Below are positions 10,902 to 23,426 of a DNA stretch of 64,000 nt, in pieces. The notes under the pieces are model-generated. The model saw nothing but the letters and a program-made list of their open reading frames with translations, ran no database searches and had not been told where the DNA came from. The translations under genes were made by a program, and so were the position numbers. Source of the stretch: Juglans regia (lineage: Eukaryota > Streptophyta > Magnoliopsida > Fagales > Juglandaceae). Positions within the stretch are counted from its first letter, which is position 1; every line of letters starts with the position of its first letter. The stretch is from contig NC_049901.1 in NCBI RefSeq assembly GCF_001411555.2, forward strand, positions 34,234,838 through 34,298,837, written 5' to 3'.

Positions 10902-13037
10902 ATGTCTACTCCATCAGATTTTAGTAATAACTCTCCTACCCCAACACCTACCCCTACCCCAACACTTGGCACTAACCCCACAAACCTTACTCCTAACTCT
11001 ACGTAGACGGAACCCTGCCCTATGCCCAAGCCCACACAAGGCAAGAAATCTGTTTCCATAGTTTGGTCTCACTTTACCAAACTAGAAGGTGGTGACCCCA
11101 ACAACCCCAAGCAAAGTGTAACCACTGTGGTAAACTCTATGGATGTCACTATAGGAAATATGGTACATCACAATTAAATGTCCACTTAGAAGAACAATGC
11201 AAGAAGAGTCCGGAAATCTTTACAAGAGAAGAGTCAATCTAGACTAGAGATTGGACTAAAAAAAATCTCAGATGGGAGTAGTGGGGGTTTAATGATGGAG
11301 GGGTACACTAAGTATGACCTGATGAGTGTAGAAGAAAGTTAACTTGTATGGTTATTATGCACGAGCTACCTTTTCAGTTTGTTGGGGGGATAGGGTTTCA
11401 AGAATATTCTCATTGCTTGGAACCTAGATTTAATCTTCTTTCTCGTCACACAGAGACAAATGACATTAAAAAGCATTACAAGAAGTAGAAGGATTTTTTG
11501 AGGGGTCAATTGGTGGGTCAAGTAGTTTGCCTAACAATCGATATTTGAAAAGCAGTCCAAAATTATAAGTACATGTCTTTGACTATACATTTAATTGATT
11601 GTGATTGGACACTATACAAAGGGATTGTGAAGTTTTGTCAAATTTGTGATCACAAGGGTTAGACGGTTGGGAAGGCCTTGGAGGCCGCAATAAAGGGGTT
11701 GGGGTTGGCACGGGTTTTAACGGTTACCGTTGATAATGTCCCGTCTAACGATGTCGCATTGAGATATCTTAAGACTTATCTTAGAGAGGCAAATAAGACA
11801 ATCTTGGGTGGTGATTATTTGCATATTAGATGTGCTGCGCATATTTTGAATTTAATTGTGACTGATGGTTTGAAAGATGTTGATGACTCAGTTGTGTGAG
11901 TCAGATTGACTGTGAGATTTGTGAGATTTTCTCCTGCAGATTGGTGAAGTTCAAGGTTACTATGAGGAATGCGGGCATAACATCCAAGATGGGCCTTTGT
12001 ACTGATGTTCCTACAAGATGGAACTCAACCTTGTTGATATTGGAGGCGGCCCAAGAATATAAGACAGATTTTGAGTTATTGGGTGATGAAAACATTCGAT
12101 ATGTCAAGTATTTTGATGAGCAAGGGGGATTAGGAAAGTTTATTGATGATGATTGAGAGGTGGTTGCTATTTTTGTAGATTTTTTGAGGTTTTTCTACAA
12201 GATCACATTGAGACTATCTAGTTCTTTCTTCCTTACACCCAATGATTTCTATCAACAAATATGTAAGGTGAAAGAAGAATTTGATGAAATGTGTAGCAGT
12301 GACCATATTAGGATGCAGGAGATGAAATTGATGATGAGGGTCAAATATGACAAGTATTGGTGGGATTTGAGTAGGCTAAATATTTTGTTATATGTAGGTG
12401 TTGCTCTTGACCCCCAGATCAAGATTGATGGTATGATATATGGTTTGAGACTTGCGCACGGAGCCTATGGGCTGTGCTTATTGGGACAATGGTTGGAGAA
12501 ACTCTCGATAAATTATTTGATGAGTTTACTATGATCAGGGGTGGTAATGCACCTACACCTACACCTACCCCATTGCCTCCTTCAGAAGTTGGGACGAGGA
12601 AAAAACGTAGGTTGGCGTGGGGTGAGGGACTCTCACAGAACCCCATACTAATTCGTCAATTTACAGAGGCAAAGTCGGAGGTAGACCGATATTTGGTAAG
12701 GGATCTTCTCTCATATATGGTAGAATTTGATATATTAGTATGGTGGAAGACCAATGCCGTGAAATATCCCGTCTTTGCAGTGATAGCCCGCAATATTTTG
12801 ACTATCCCTATTAGCAATGTTGCCTCAGAGTTGGCCTTTAGTGCTAGAGGACGTATATTGGATCCATTTTGGAGTTATTTGTCTACTAGTATAATGGAGG
12901 CATTGATTTGTATGCAGAATTGGATCAAAGGGACGGAAATTCATGTTTCGGATGTTTTTGACTTTAAGGAGGCTATAAGGAGAAGGGTGGTGATCAACTT
13001 AGATTTGGTAATCGTTGATTTCATTTTATTATTTTGA
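10902..13037 (+). pseudogene. hAT-family transposase (BED finger, RICESLEEPER-like), decayed
   Basis: A DNA transposase relic of the Ac/hAT superfamily. The first frame starts at 10902 with a Pro-Thr repeat (PTPTPTPT). After a one-base shift near 11100 a BED zinc finger is readable: W..F then C-x2-C (CNHC) and H-x4-C (HLEEQC), about 11070-11225. The hAT core follows (11540-12060), with LTIDI, LIDCDWTLYKGI, TVDNVPSNDVA, HIRCAAHILNLIV and VPTRWNSTLLILE. The C-terminal dimerisation region is at 12690-12930 (WWKTNAVKYPVFAVIARNI, NVASELAFSARGRILDPF). Stops occur at about 10990, 11163, 11488, 11896 and 12154, and at least three frame changes are needed, so it cannot make transposase. The family's usual length (about 650-700 aa) matches the span. 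Confidence 0.85.
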
Positions 13038-14559
13038 TTTATTTTATTTATATTAATTTATCAATATTAATTTCAATTTAGTCATTGTAGCAATACATGA
13101 GGTGACGCCTATCTCCACTGCAATATGACTTCACCATATTAGACCCCGACCCACCATTGCCATTTTTCATAGGTTTGTACAATTTGTTTTGTCCATTAAT
13201 TATTTTTTGTATTTATATAATTTTTTATATCTAATTATTTTTATAATCTAACTCCCATATGCACAGCTCAAGCCTCAATCCCAATCCCAAGCCCAATGAC
13301 CAAAATTTAAATGATGTATTCTCAATGTCTAATCTTGATTCCCATCTCATCTTGGTTAGTCAGATTTTAGTTTGTAATTTTTTCATTTCTAATGGTCCTT
13401 TGTAATTTTAATTTTTGTTTCTTGTTTATAATTCTAATGTATCTTCCTATTAAATTGTTAATATTTCAGATTTTTTTATCTCACGACTCACAGCAGGCAG
13501 TACTAAATTATAATTAGGTCTTTCCACCCTTGGCCACCCACCCCAAATGTCAAATAGCTCACTTAGACGTTACTAGTTAGTTCTATTGTATTTAGTGATT
13601 CAGTTATTTGTAATGTTGATATAATGTCTCTGTTATGTTTGTAATTTTGTAATTATTTTCTCTTAATTTGTATGATTGTAATAGGTTAGTTATTATTATT
13701 AGTTTATTAGGTAGGAGTAGTACTTCATAGTTCATTTTGTCTTAATTTGTATATTATTTTTATTATTGTAAATTCATTTTTGTTTGTTATTTATATTTTT
13801 GTTTGTTAATTTCTAGGTCGAAAATGGCCATTTCTGTTGTTTCTGGGCCATTTTGGTCCGGGTAGTATCCCTAAAGTGTTGTATAGATGAATAGTAGAAT
13901 AATTCAATTAGTTTAGAAAGAATAAAATAAAATAATTGAAAAAAATAAAAATAAATATGGGATGATGAGTAGTAAAGCTCTTTACATAAATGGTTTTTTT
14001 ATAAAACATTTTATAAAAATATCCTCATCATACAATATTATTGTGAAATATGTTGTAAAAATATGTTGTATATCGTTCCGGTATTTAAAGCCTTTTATTG
14101 CAACTTACAAGTGTGTGGTTCTTAATTAATTAGCAACGTGAATAGATCACATTGTCACTGCCAATCAATCACATCTCACTATCCACCAAAATTTTCTTTT
14201 TAAATTTATAAAAATATTTTTTAATACTAAAAAAGCCTCGCCACATCAGTCGGGATCCATCCTCAGGACCGAAAGCCAATGGCTGTAGCTTTTTTCATAG
14301 AATTTGGCCAAAGGAATCATTCTAATACTGAAAATGCATAGTTAACTGTGAAGGAACACTTTCTATAATAGTAACATGGCAAGAATTAATTTACAGGAAA
14401 AAATTAAAACTTTGAGTGTTGCGAATAATGCGTATTTCATATCGACTTATAAGTAGAATTACTCTCTAATATATGAGCATTGTCCAAGAGAAGATCTTGA
14501 AACCATTATTTATGTTTTACAAAGGGGACATGGGTCAATGACCAATATAGTAATTTGTC
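13038..14559. other. hAT 3' flank and AT-rich spacer
   Basis: No coding gene. At 13818-13865 the words GAAAATGGCCATTTCTG and GGCCATTTTGG echo the inverted repeat at 1534-1554 and may mark the 3' subterminal zone of a DNA transposon. The rest is AT-rich and I see nothing in it. Confidence 0.35.
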
Positions 14560-14896
14560 CCACATATTTTGGAACACCCAGGCCAAGTAGGGCTAGGCCC
14601 ACCGAAATCCTCCTAGGTCAGCCCGATGAGAAACCCAGCAATTTAAGGCAAAAAATGGCGCCGTTTGCACAAGTTTTTATTTTCTTCCTTCAGTTTCTTC
14701 TTCATTCCCCACTCCCGACAGTTTTGCCTCTCTCTCTCTCTCTCTCTCTAATTTTCTCTCTATTCCAAAATTTCCTCTCCCATTCACGCCTCCGCTCAAT
14801 AGTATTGCTATCCCTTTGTGACCTTCTTTCTCTCAAATTCTCTCATTCCCCATAACTGCTCTTTGTGCCACACTTCCTTTGATTTTCTCTTAGGTT

Positions 14897-14953
<57 letters not shown>

Positions 14954-15840
14954 ACTCTCTCGTTTGATGCAGGCCACCAGCGGCCATCGCTTGAGACCTA
15001 GTGCCAATGAGCCTAGCCACCGTGATTTGCCCCACGAACTTGCATCACCCACCGTAAAACAATCCCCACGCACACAACTCTATCTTCCCACACCCAAGGG
15101 CACGACAACCACCAAGTGGCACGACCATGCACAACCACCTACACCCTTCAAAACCATTGCCACCCTACACACAATGTCGTGAATCAGCGTCTACAACCAC
15201 AAGAAGCATCACATAAAAGCACCACCCATGTGGGAATAGCCAAAACATGAGCCTAAAGCCCCGTCATGCGCCACTGCTTTGCACCACCACTGCCAACCGA
15301 AGCCTCTGTTGTACCAAACTCAAAACAAAGCAAGAAAACCCCTTCCCAAGCCCTCGATTCCAGCCACCCAAAGACGAAGCAGCATGAGTACTACTCATCC
15401 AACCATCGGGAAACTGCCAGAAGTGGCTCAGCCTCCTCTGACAGCCATGTTTGAGGACTAACCGATGTGGACTCTACGTGAACCAGTTGGCACCCCTCAT
15501 TACACCAGTGTTGGAGACCCATGGCAGAGGATCCTCCACTTTCGACCTAAAGCCAGCCATTGAACCTCAACTGCCGATGATGGAAGCTCCACCACTTTGT
15601 TGAGACTCACCCTCTCGGTTTCACCCTCTCCCTTTCTAGGTTAACAACAATAAACAACTCTCTCTCTCACTCTCCTTCCCTCCCTCAGTGCTTTACTGCC
15701 GCGCTCACCACCTTCTACCTTAGCCCAACCACCCTTTCACCACCCTTTGCCCCTTGGTGAGTTCTCCATCGCACAACCTCTACTTCTCTCAATGAACGTT
15801 TATTATTTACAAATTTAAAAGTTTGGCTTTTGCATTTTAC
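14560..15840 (+). other. CT/CA-rich unit of unknown nature, possible element UTR
   Basis: GC-richer than its surroundings, with an AAATGGCGCCGTTTGC box (about 14650) followed by CT-rich leader-like DNA. This is similar in style to the hAT leaders at 7.9-8.1 kb and 9.8-10 kb. Open frames at 14895-15182 and 15266-15461 have proline/histidine-rich, family-less products and are probably spurious. Confidence 0.3.
14898..14953. repeat. Compound (CT)n(CA)n microsatellite
   Basis: A CT run to about 14930 joins directly to a CA run of about 11 units. Confidence 0.95.
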
Positions 15841-15860
15841 ATAAAGCACATATATACCTT

Positions 15861-16101
15861 GTTCCGGTTTGGATAGGTAGTTCAGATGAGAAGAGATAAG
15901 ATGTTTTGAATAGTAGTAAGATTTTTTGAGTTAAGATGAGATGAGTTAGTTCGTAAAAAATGTATGTTTGGATAGTGAGATGAGATGAGATAGTTTTGAC
16001 TTTTTGGGATTTGTTTGAGATGAGTTTGAAAATTTATAGATGAAATAAATATGAAATACTAACCGTTTGGATGTCCAAAACCCTCCCATCCAAACCGAGC
16101 A
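15861..16101. mobile_element. MITE with GCTCGGTTTGGAT-like inverted termini
   Basis: The left end reads GTTCCGGTTTGGATAGG; the right end, reverse-complemented, reads GCTCGGTTTGGATGGGAGG, giving imperfect terminal inverted repeats around a body of about 240 bp. The interior is full of GATGAGATGAG words. It appears related to copies at 6725-6897, 37700-37855 and 52041-52370. Target duplication not resolved. Confidence 0.65.
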
Positions 16102-16499
16102 TGTTATTACAAAAAAAAAAAAATGTCCATAGTTATTTTTATACCCTTAATGTTAATCCATGGCATAGATCATATTTTGGACTTACAAATTTTATCCATT
16201 GCCCGTAGTATTGGACTTGATTTTAATAGGCATGGTTGTACCTTGTTACAAAAACTATATTTTAAGTGGGCTTGAACTCAAATGGTCCTTGTTGATAGAG
16301 GTTGAGTTTGATTTTACTGTAATTAAGAAACTGCTATATTATTTTTAAGTTGGGCTAGACTGAAAAGATAATTTTAATGTGAAAGCCTTAAATAGGTGGT
16401 GTTCGGGAAGTCACTTGGTGGTTTTGTAATAACGGGGTTAGATGAATTGGAATGATAGAAATTATTGTCATATATTGTATAGGTGTGATGTTTATTTTA

Positions 16500-17274
16500 G
16501 ATGCGCCCGTTTAATTTGTATTAATTTATAATATGTATTAATTATGTCTAGGTGATGATCAATTTTAATTGGCGCTATAGTGAGGATATTCAGAAAAATT
16601 AAAGAGTTAGGTAAGCGGGCTTCCTATACTAGACTTTGCATAAAATGAAAATGAACTGAGGATTATTTTATAAAAAAAATATGCATGTTATGTTTTGAAA
16701 AAGAATGTGAAAACGACCTCAGTTATGGGTTCTGCATTACTCATGAAATTTGTATAAAAGAGAAATTACTTTTTGACATGATTAGTGTAGACATGAGGAA
16801 TATTTTGGCATGTTGTTTCTGATCTGTGCAAAAGAGCAAATATGAAATCTGAGAATTTTGTACATGTTATATGAAGATGATCTGAATCTGTGCTGATGAT
16901 GTGAAAATGATATGAATCTATTCAGTACTTGGTTTTGATATGATGTGGCTTCTGAAAAACCTTGGCATGACATCTTGATTTAGTTTCAGTTTCTGATTTA
17001 GATTCTGGTTCTAATTTGATGATTCCGATTTTGTTATACGGTTGATACCAACATCTTTGCTTTTTTGTGCACTCACTTTGGAAATAAAGTAATTTTCTGC
17101 GTGGTCTATCATGTGTACACACTTAGGACTCTAAGAATGAATAAGGAGAAGATTCACATTTTGATACTGCTTGGTTTTCCACTTAGGATAGCACAGTCCT
17201 ACCACGAGAATTAAACATGATCTCTGATATAATATGGTGATATGATATGATAAGATGATGACATTCAGTCATGC
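16500..17274. mobile_element. Older LTR-like block, left part (host of nested insertion)
   Basis: This AT-rich block continues across the young element at 17275-25650: removing that element and one CATGC joins ...ATTCAGTCATGC to TATGCCAAATGG.... It has no coding content. Its style (GGTAAGCGGGCTTCC, many GATATGA words) is that of a long plant gypsy LTR. The left edge is not determined. Confidence 0.45.
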
Positions 17275-19501
17275 TGTGGCGCCCCCCGACACCCATGTAG
17301 AGAAAACACGGGAATCGAGACGCCAGGATGATGACAACACGGTCACACATCCCAACGAAGTGCCAGTGTGTGTACATGCAACGGTGTACAAATAAAAAAC
17401 GCAGCGGTTAATCAAGTCTACTAAGTACCAGAATTTAAATACAAACTAAACATCAGTAAAGTTTTAAAAGCAGTTATACAGTCATCCAAAAATAAAGTTA
17501 ACACATGTCCCAAAAATACAAAAGGGTAAAATAAAATAACAATAACCAGTGATCCCAGATCACTCCTCGGGCAGAGCCGTCTCCTCAGGCTCGCCCTCCT
17601 CCTCCTCATCTGCATCAAAATCTACGTTATCACAGAATGGTACCGTAGGTAAGTATAACCCAAAACATAATATCCTCAGGAATAAAAATGCATTAATGCC
17701 ACCAACATGCATGCATATGAAGAAATATGCATTTTTCCTCAAAATATCATTTTCCCCGAAAATGATTAATTTTCCAACACACGCCAAAATCCCATTTGGC
17801 CCAAAAATAATCCGTAAAACATTTTCCCAGAAAATGAATTACACAAAATCCAACACACGCTATTTTCCCAGAAAATAGTCCATTTTTAATGTATGCACCA
17901 TGATCTCCCCTATGGGTCATCCGCACACCCTGGCTTCGTAGCGATGCCCACTTTCGCGCCCAACACGTTAGTGGGAAACATCCACTACACAACGAGCGAT
18001 GCCCAGTTCCGCGCCCAGCGCGTACATGGCCAGACATCCTCTAGTCCCCGCCAGCAGAAGGACCACGGAGTCGGCACGAATCTCTCGTCCGATCCCATTG
18101 TCGCCCAGCGACAATCCAGGGGACGTTACTCAGTTTATTCCGCTCCCGAGTAACCAGAGGAGCTCCACCGAGATAATGCCCCATCTCGGCTTGGGGTTCG
18201 TGATACACACGCACCCAACAAATCATTCACATGAAAACCCAGTTTTCATAAACACATGAACATGAATGCAATACACGAAAACCCAGTTTTCCTTTACAAA
18301 CATGAACATGCATGAAATAATGAAATGCACATGAACCAACCAATCCAAAATCCATCAATAACCAATAACCAATCCAATCCAATCCAATCCAATCAAACCA
18401 ACAACTCCAATCACAAATCCATCCGACCCCCGTACTCCTCGGACTCAGTCCGGCATGCCAAAAAATACAGTGAAATGGGTTAGTGCAAAAATACATAAAA
18501 TTCATGAGAATTCTTTGGAGAAATACTTACAGCGCTATATGATAATTTCCGGAGGATCACGAAGCTGAAAAAGGCGACGTCTGAGCAACACCACAGTGTA
18601 AAATACACTGTGGCCGTGGGTCACAAATACCCACTTTCCAACGGAGACAAACGAAGACCCCAAAATGATAGGGTAGGGCCTAGAGAGGTCGGTGAAGCCA
18701 ATGGTGGTGGTGGTTTGCCGTGGATGACGGCGCAAATGGTGGTTTAAGGCCAAAAAGTACAAATCGGAAATGGACTTGGTGGGGCTTCACCGGTGACGGA
18801 TCGGAGCTGGGGTTGGGTCCAAAGGGTTGCCAAGAGGTCGGGGATGAAGTGGTAGGAAGATGGTGGCCAATGGTGGCGCGACGGCGGCGCAACGGCGGAA
18901 AGAGTGCCGCGGCTTCGTGGATCTCGTGGGGGCTATCGGCGGCACGGCGGAGGTGGGGTTGGTGGGGTAGGACGACCGGCGGGAGGGGAACACGAGGGGA
19001 TGGGCGGTGAGAGTCACCGCCGGCTCACGGCGGCGGGCTGGGTGGAGGCCGAAGTCGCACGGGGAGAGAGAGAGGGTCGGGCTCGCGCGGGAGAGAAAGA
19101 AACCGAAGGAAATAAGGAGAAAAGAAAAAAGAAGGAAAAGAAAAGGAGAGGAAAGAAAAAGAGGGAAAAAGAAATGAGGTCCAATCCTCATAACTTGGGT
19201 CACGAAAATGATCCAACGGAAACGATTTTAAAACCATAAGTTAAATAAAATAATTTAAACGTAATGGTAAAGTCAAATTAAAATAATTAAATCTCACAGT
19301 AATTAATTTAAATATTAAAAGCAATTTAAATGCACAACATTAAATAAATATTAAGAAAGCACATAAAAATAATTTTCACCAAATTAAAATCATAGAAATA
19401 AACTCACTAAAAATCCAACCAATTTTAAAATAAGAGGATAAATTTTTGAATAAATAATAAAAATCCTTCAGTAAAAATACACTAAAATACGGGGTGTTAC
19501 A
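17275..19501 (-). repeat. 3' LTR (element orientation) of the nested Tekay-like element
   Basis: Plus-strand ends are TGTGGCGCCCC and GGGGTGTTACA. It contains a (CAATC)n pentanucleotide near 18370-18400 whose unit number differs from the partner LTR, and a GC-rich block at 18550-19100. Paired short frames seen in both LTRs are repeats of non-coding sequence, not genes. Confidence 0.93.
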
Positions 19502-19514
19502 TCCTCCCCCCTTA
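19502..19514 (-). promoter_or_regulatory. Polypurine tract
   Basis: The plus strand reads TCCTCCCCCCTTAA immediately next to the LTR; on the element strand this is a purine run ending at the LTR start, the priming site for plus-strand DNA synthesis. Confidence 0.85.
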
Positions 19515-19608
19515 AAAAAATTTTGTCCTCGAAATTAGCAAGGTCAAACATTAAACTAAGACAGGAACAAGATTCAACCAAGAGCATACTTAGAACATAC
19601 CGTCAAAA

Positions 19609-20844
19609 TCAAACAAACAAGTAAGGATAATGCTCTCTCATGTCTGCTTCTCTTTCCCAAGAGAAATCTTGAGCCAACGGATCACCCCATGACACTTTCA
19701 CCATAGGTATTGTCTTGGACCTTAATCTTTGCTCTTTCCAATCTACAATCTGCGTCGGGGCAACTTCATAAGTAAGGTTAGGCTGAAGTTGAATGCGTTC
19801 AGGGTCAACAAAACGTGGTTCTTGCTGTCCAAAACTCTTCTTCAACGAAGACACATGAAACACATCATGAACATCCCCAAAATAATCCGGCAAGGCAACT
19901 CTATAAGCAACAAGCCCAACTTTCTCTACGATCTGAAAAAAAAGGGCCAACATATCTTGGGCTAAGTTTTCCTTTCTTACCAAAGCGCTTAACGCCTTTC
20001 ATAGGAGAGACTTTGAAATAAACCCAGTCACCTTCTTCAAAGGATAAGTCTCTTCTTCTTGTATCTGCGTAACTCTTCTGGCGACTTTGCGCTTCTGCCA
20101 TTTTAGTCCTTATAAACTGAACTTGATCCTTCATTTCTTGAATTATCTCAGGCCCAATTACTTTACTCTCGCCGACTTCATCCCAACACAAGGGTGATCT
20201 ACACTTCCTTCCATACAAAGCTTCATATGGGGCCATCTGAATGGAAGAATGAAAACTGTTATTATAAGAGAATTCAATAAGCGGTAGATGATTCTCCCAA
20301 CTCCCTTGAAATTCTATGACACAAGACCGCAACATATCCTCCAGAGTCTGAATAGTACGCTCTGTTTGACCGTCCGTTTGAGGGTGATATGCAGTACTAA
20401 ACTTCAACTTAGTGCCTAAAGCTGCCTGCAAACTCTTCCAAAAATGGGACATAAACTGCAGGTCCCGATCCGACACAATGCTCTTGGGTACTCCATGCAA
20501 ACGCACTATCTCCAAGACATACAACCGAGTCAACTTACCCAAAGAGTCAGTATTATTAATAGGCAGAAATTGACACTCTTGGTCAACCGATCAACAATCA
20601 CCCAAATTGAATTCTTTCCACTACGGTTCCTCGGCAAACCCACTACAACATCCACAGAAATATCATCCCACTTCCACTTTGGAATAGGGAGAGGTTGAAG
20701 TCTACCAGCAGGTCTTTGATGCTCAGCCTTCACTCGACGACACGTGTCACATTTCTCAATAAACAAAGTGATATCCAACATACTCGTATTAGTCTCCCAG
20801 TGGCACATCACAACCAATATTCCCAGGGTGACTATACTATCCAA
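19609..20844 (-). pseudogene. Integrase with chromodomain-like C-terminus, two frameshifts
   Basis: C-terminal part of a gypsy Pol polyprotein. Order on the minus strand: remnant of the zinc-binding region ([16 protein letters not shown]; only the second half of the HHCC motif), then the catalytic core. Three acidic residues are visible: Asp in [10 protein letters not shown], Asp in SIVSDRD, Glu in GQTERTIQTLEDM. The GPY-like stretch (KLSPRYVGPF) follows, then a chromodomain-like tail (IVDWKEQRLRSK, VKVSWG, FSWEREADMREHYPYLF). Frame changes are needed at about 20555-20565 (one missing base after VDRLTKS) and about 19935-19945, at a run of eight A. The start is lost: nothing upstream of about 20844 resembles RNase H or reverse transcriptase. 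It could not make active integrase as it stands. Confidence 0.9.
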
Positions 20845-23412
20845 AATCTCATTTCCTCGAGAACCTTAATACCACATCTAGAAAATTCCAATGATCAATA
20901 GCCCTTACAATACTATGTGCCAACCTCAATCAACTCCTATGCTACAACTTCTAAACCTCCATTGAATTCTACTTTTGGTAACCTAATAGCCACTTCCAAA
21001 GTTAACCATCAATAACAAATTGCACAACTAAATGATTAATCTCCAATTACAAGTATCTTGTCAAAATTCAAGTCATCACTAATTCCCCAAAATCAGCACA
21101 ATCTGAACTCCTGACTACAACCAAAAATACCACGCTTCTGCTGCGCACTCTGATATTCGCCACATGCATAAAACTTATGTTCTCATGAAACTAACACCAT
21201 CGAGTACAAGGTGGCTCCATTCCTATTGACCAAAAACTCTTATCACATCTTGGTAGAAAAATACTCCCTTTCCAAAAACCACGAATTATAACTCAAATTC
21301 CTCAATTAACTCTCGCAACCTTAATCAAAATCAATACCATAAAATACATCCATGATCATTGACAGAAACCCAAACTCAAACAACCTCAGCTTCCCAAATT
21401 GAAAATAAGCAATCTCAACCCAAAATACATCCACCTCATCTACAATAAGGAACATACCTTAAAAGGCTCGATTTCCAACCCAACCAACCAATAAGAGCGC
21501 CTATAAACTTCTACCTGACAATCTAAACCCAAAAGCTCATCACTTACATTCTGAACAACATCTAATCTAGCGGTGACTAAACTCACTACGAACCACCATA
21601 GACTACACCAAAACATTATCAAAACCTTCTTGGTAACTCACCCACTTATCTCTACTCCTACAAGCTAGCATTAACACAACTAGTTCCTTCAATAGTACAT
21701 CACTATTAAACCTCAAGGCAAACCATACTGCTCAAATCTTCAATCCACCAAAAGTCATTGCAAAGCACCCAAGGATCCTAATGCTTTATTAACCGCATAC
21801 TTGATCATCTTATCCACTGTTGATACCTAAGGTTCAACTTCGAAGATCTTATCATACACCATACATGATGTCCCAACAATCTCTCTTCCGGTTAAATAAC
21901 AATGTCCTTAATTCAACCAACTGGATGCTCAATTTCCAAAAGAAAGTATAACCTCAAAAATTTAAATTCCTAGGTGACCTCAAGTCACAATTAATTCCTG
22001 AAGATAATCACAATAACTATTCCCAACCATGCTTCATTGAGTAACCCACTTCAACTGCACACTTCGATCAACTCACCAAAAACTCCAAGCCAAGGTCTCT
22101 TAAATTACCACTATTGTGTCGACTCCTCTTCAACACCTACCAAAGTCTCTTCCTCCAAACCAAAATGAGACTAGGACTTATACTCTCCGAAATCCATAAC
22201 CACTCACCACTACTATACATCAATGTCACGCACCCTTAGCCAAAACCAATAATCCTCCAAACGTGCAGATGATCATCATTACCATTTCCATCACTAGACC
22301 TATATCCTCGAAATCAACAAGAATCATTTCCTAAATCTGCACCATCTATTATCCTTAAAATTGATATAGATTAAATCCTCAACCTATCACTGAAACATCG
22401 AGCTAAAAGCAATAATCTTTCGAATTAGATCAACATCCTCAATCCTCAGAAAATACACGAACTAGATAATTCCCTTCAGTCTCCAAAGAAATTATCCTAA
22501 AAAAAATTCTCATATCAATAACTCAACTCTCATCAATCCTATTTTAATTCAGTCCTTCAACTTTGTAATTCTAAAACCTTAAACAAAATAAAATCATTTT
22601 CCGAAATCCTTAAAATCGATGACCTCAAATCTAAAACATTCACCCTATAAAACTTGTAAATTCTAAAACTCCAAATGTTATCAAATTGCTTATCAAGGTC
22701 GGCAAGATCGAAAACTTCTAATCTAAGTAATCCTTTAATTGCTTGTTGAACTTACCACCTTAAATCTCATAACTTATTTCCTAAAAGCTATGAAGCCTCA
22801 AACCTCAGATGAACTTATCATAAATCTAACCTTGAAATTTGAACTTACAACCTCCTACCCCAAAAACTCATTACATAAATTCTACGGAACCTAAGACCTT
22901 AATTATCCTAAGCAATTTAAAATTATTCCCCTCCTTAGCAGCAATTCGAATTCCTACTCCAAAAAGTTCACTCTGACCAAGATGTTCGAACCTCGATATT
23001 AAAACAAACCAATCACCAAGAGTTCAAAGGAATTACACCAAATGTTCAAGCCTAACAATGGCCTTCTCAATCGTACCATCTCCTGTCATAGCATAATCCT
23101 TAACCCGCCTTTCAATTCCGAACAAAACAAAACAAAACAAAATCAAATCATATCAAATAAAATTTCATACATAAAATAGCATACGACAAAATGCATAAAA
23201 TCAATGAAGTAGCTCACAATAAAATGATTAAAACAATAAAATAACATACCATAAAATAAATCAATAAAATAAATAAACAAACAAGTAATATACAATAACT
23301 AAATAAAACCAAAAAAACCACAAACTTTAAATTAAATAATTTTCAAATCACAACTTTTAAAACTTTCTGGTACTGCACCTATGGGACATGTGGTTTTACC
23401 CAGAGCCGAACT
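20845..23412 (-). other. G-poor non-coding interior of the Tekay-like element
   Basis: About 2.6 kb occupying the position of gag-protease-RT-RNase H. The plus strand is very poor in G (many 60-base lines have only 2-6), so the element's sense strand is C-poor. Open frames are short and unlike gag or pol. Near the primer-binding site it becomes A-rich (AAAACAAAACAAAAC), as in retroelement leaders. Confidence 0.7.
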
Positions 23413-23424
23413 GCTCTGATACCA
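23413..23424 (-). promoter_or_regulatory. Primer-binding site, tRNA-iMet type
   Basis: The reverse complement is TGGTATCAGAGC, two bases inside the LTR at 23427. It is the classic plant initiator-Met tRNA primer site. Confidence 0.9.
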
Positions 23425-23426
23425 CC

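Noticed and set aside
17421..19239. Conserved pairs of 60-140-codon frames repeated at 23572-25389
   Set aside because: Their duplication is explained by the two LTRs. The frames overlap on both strands and have no domains.
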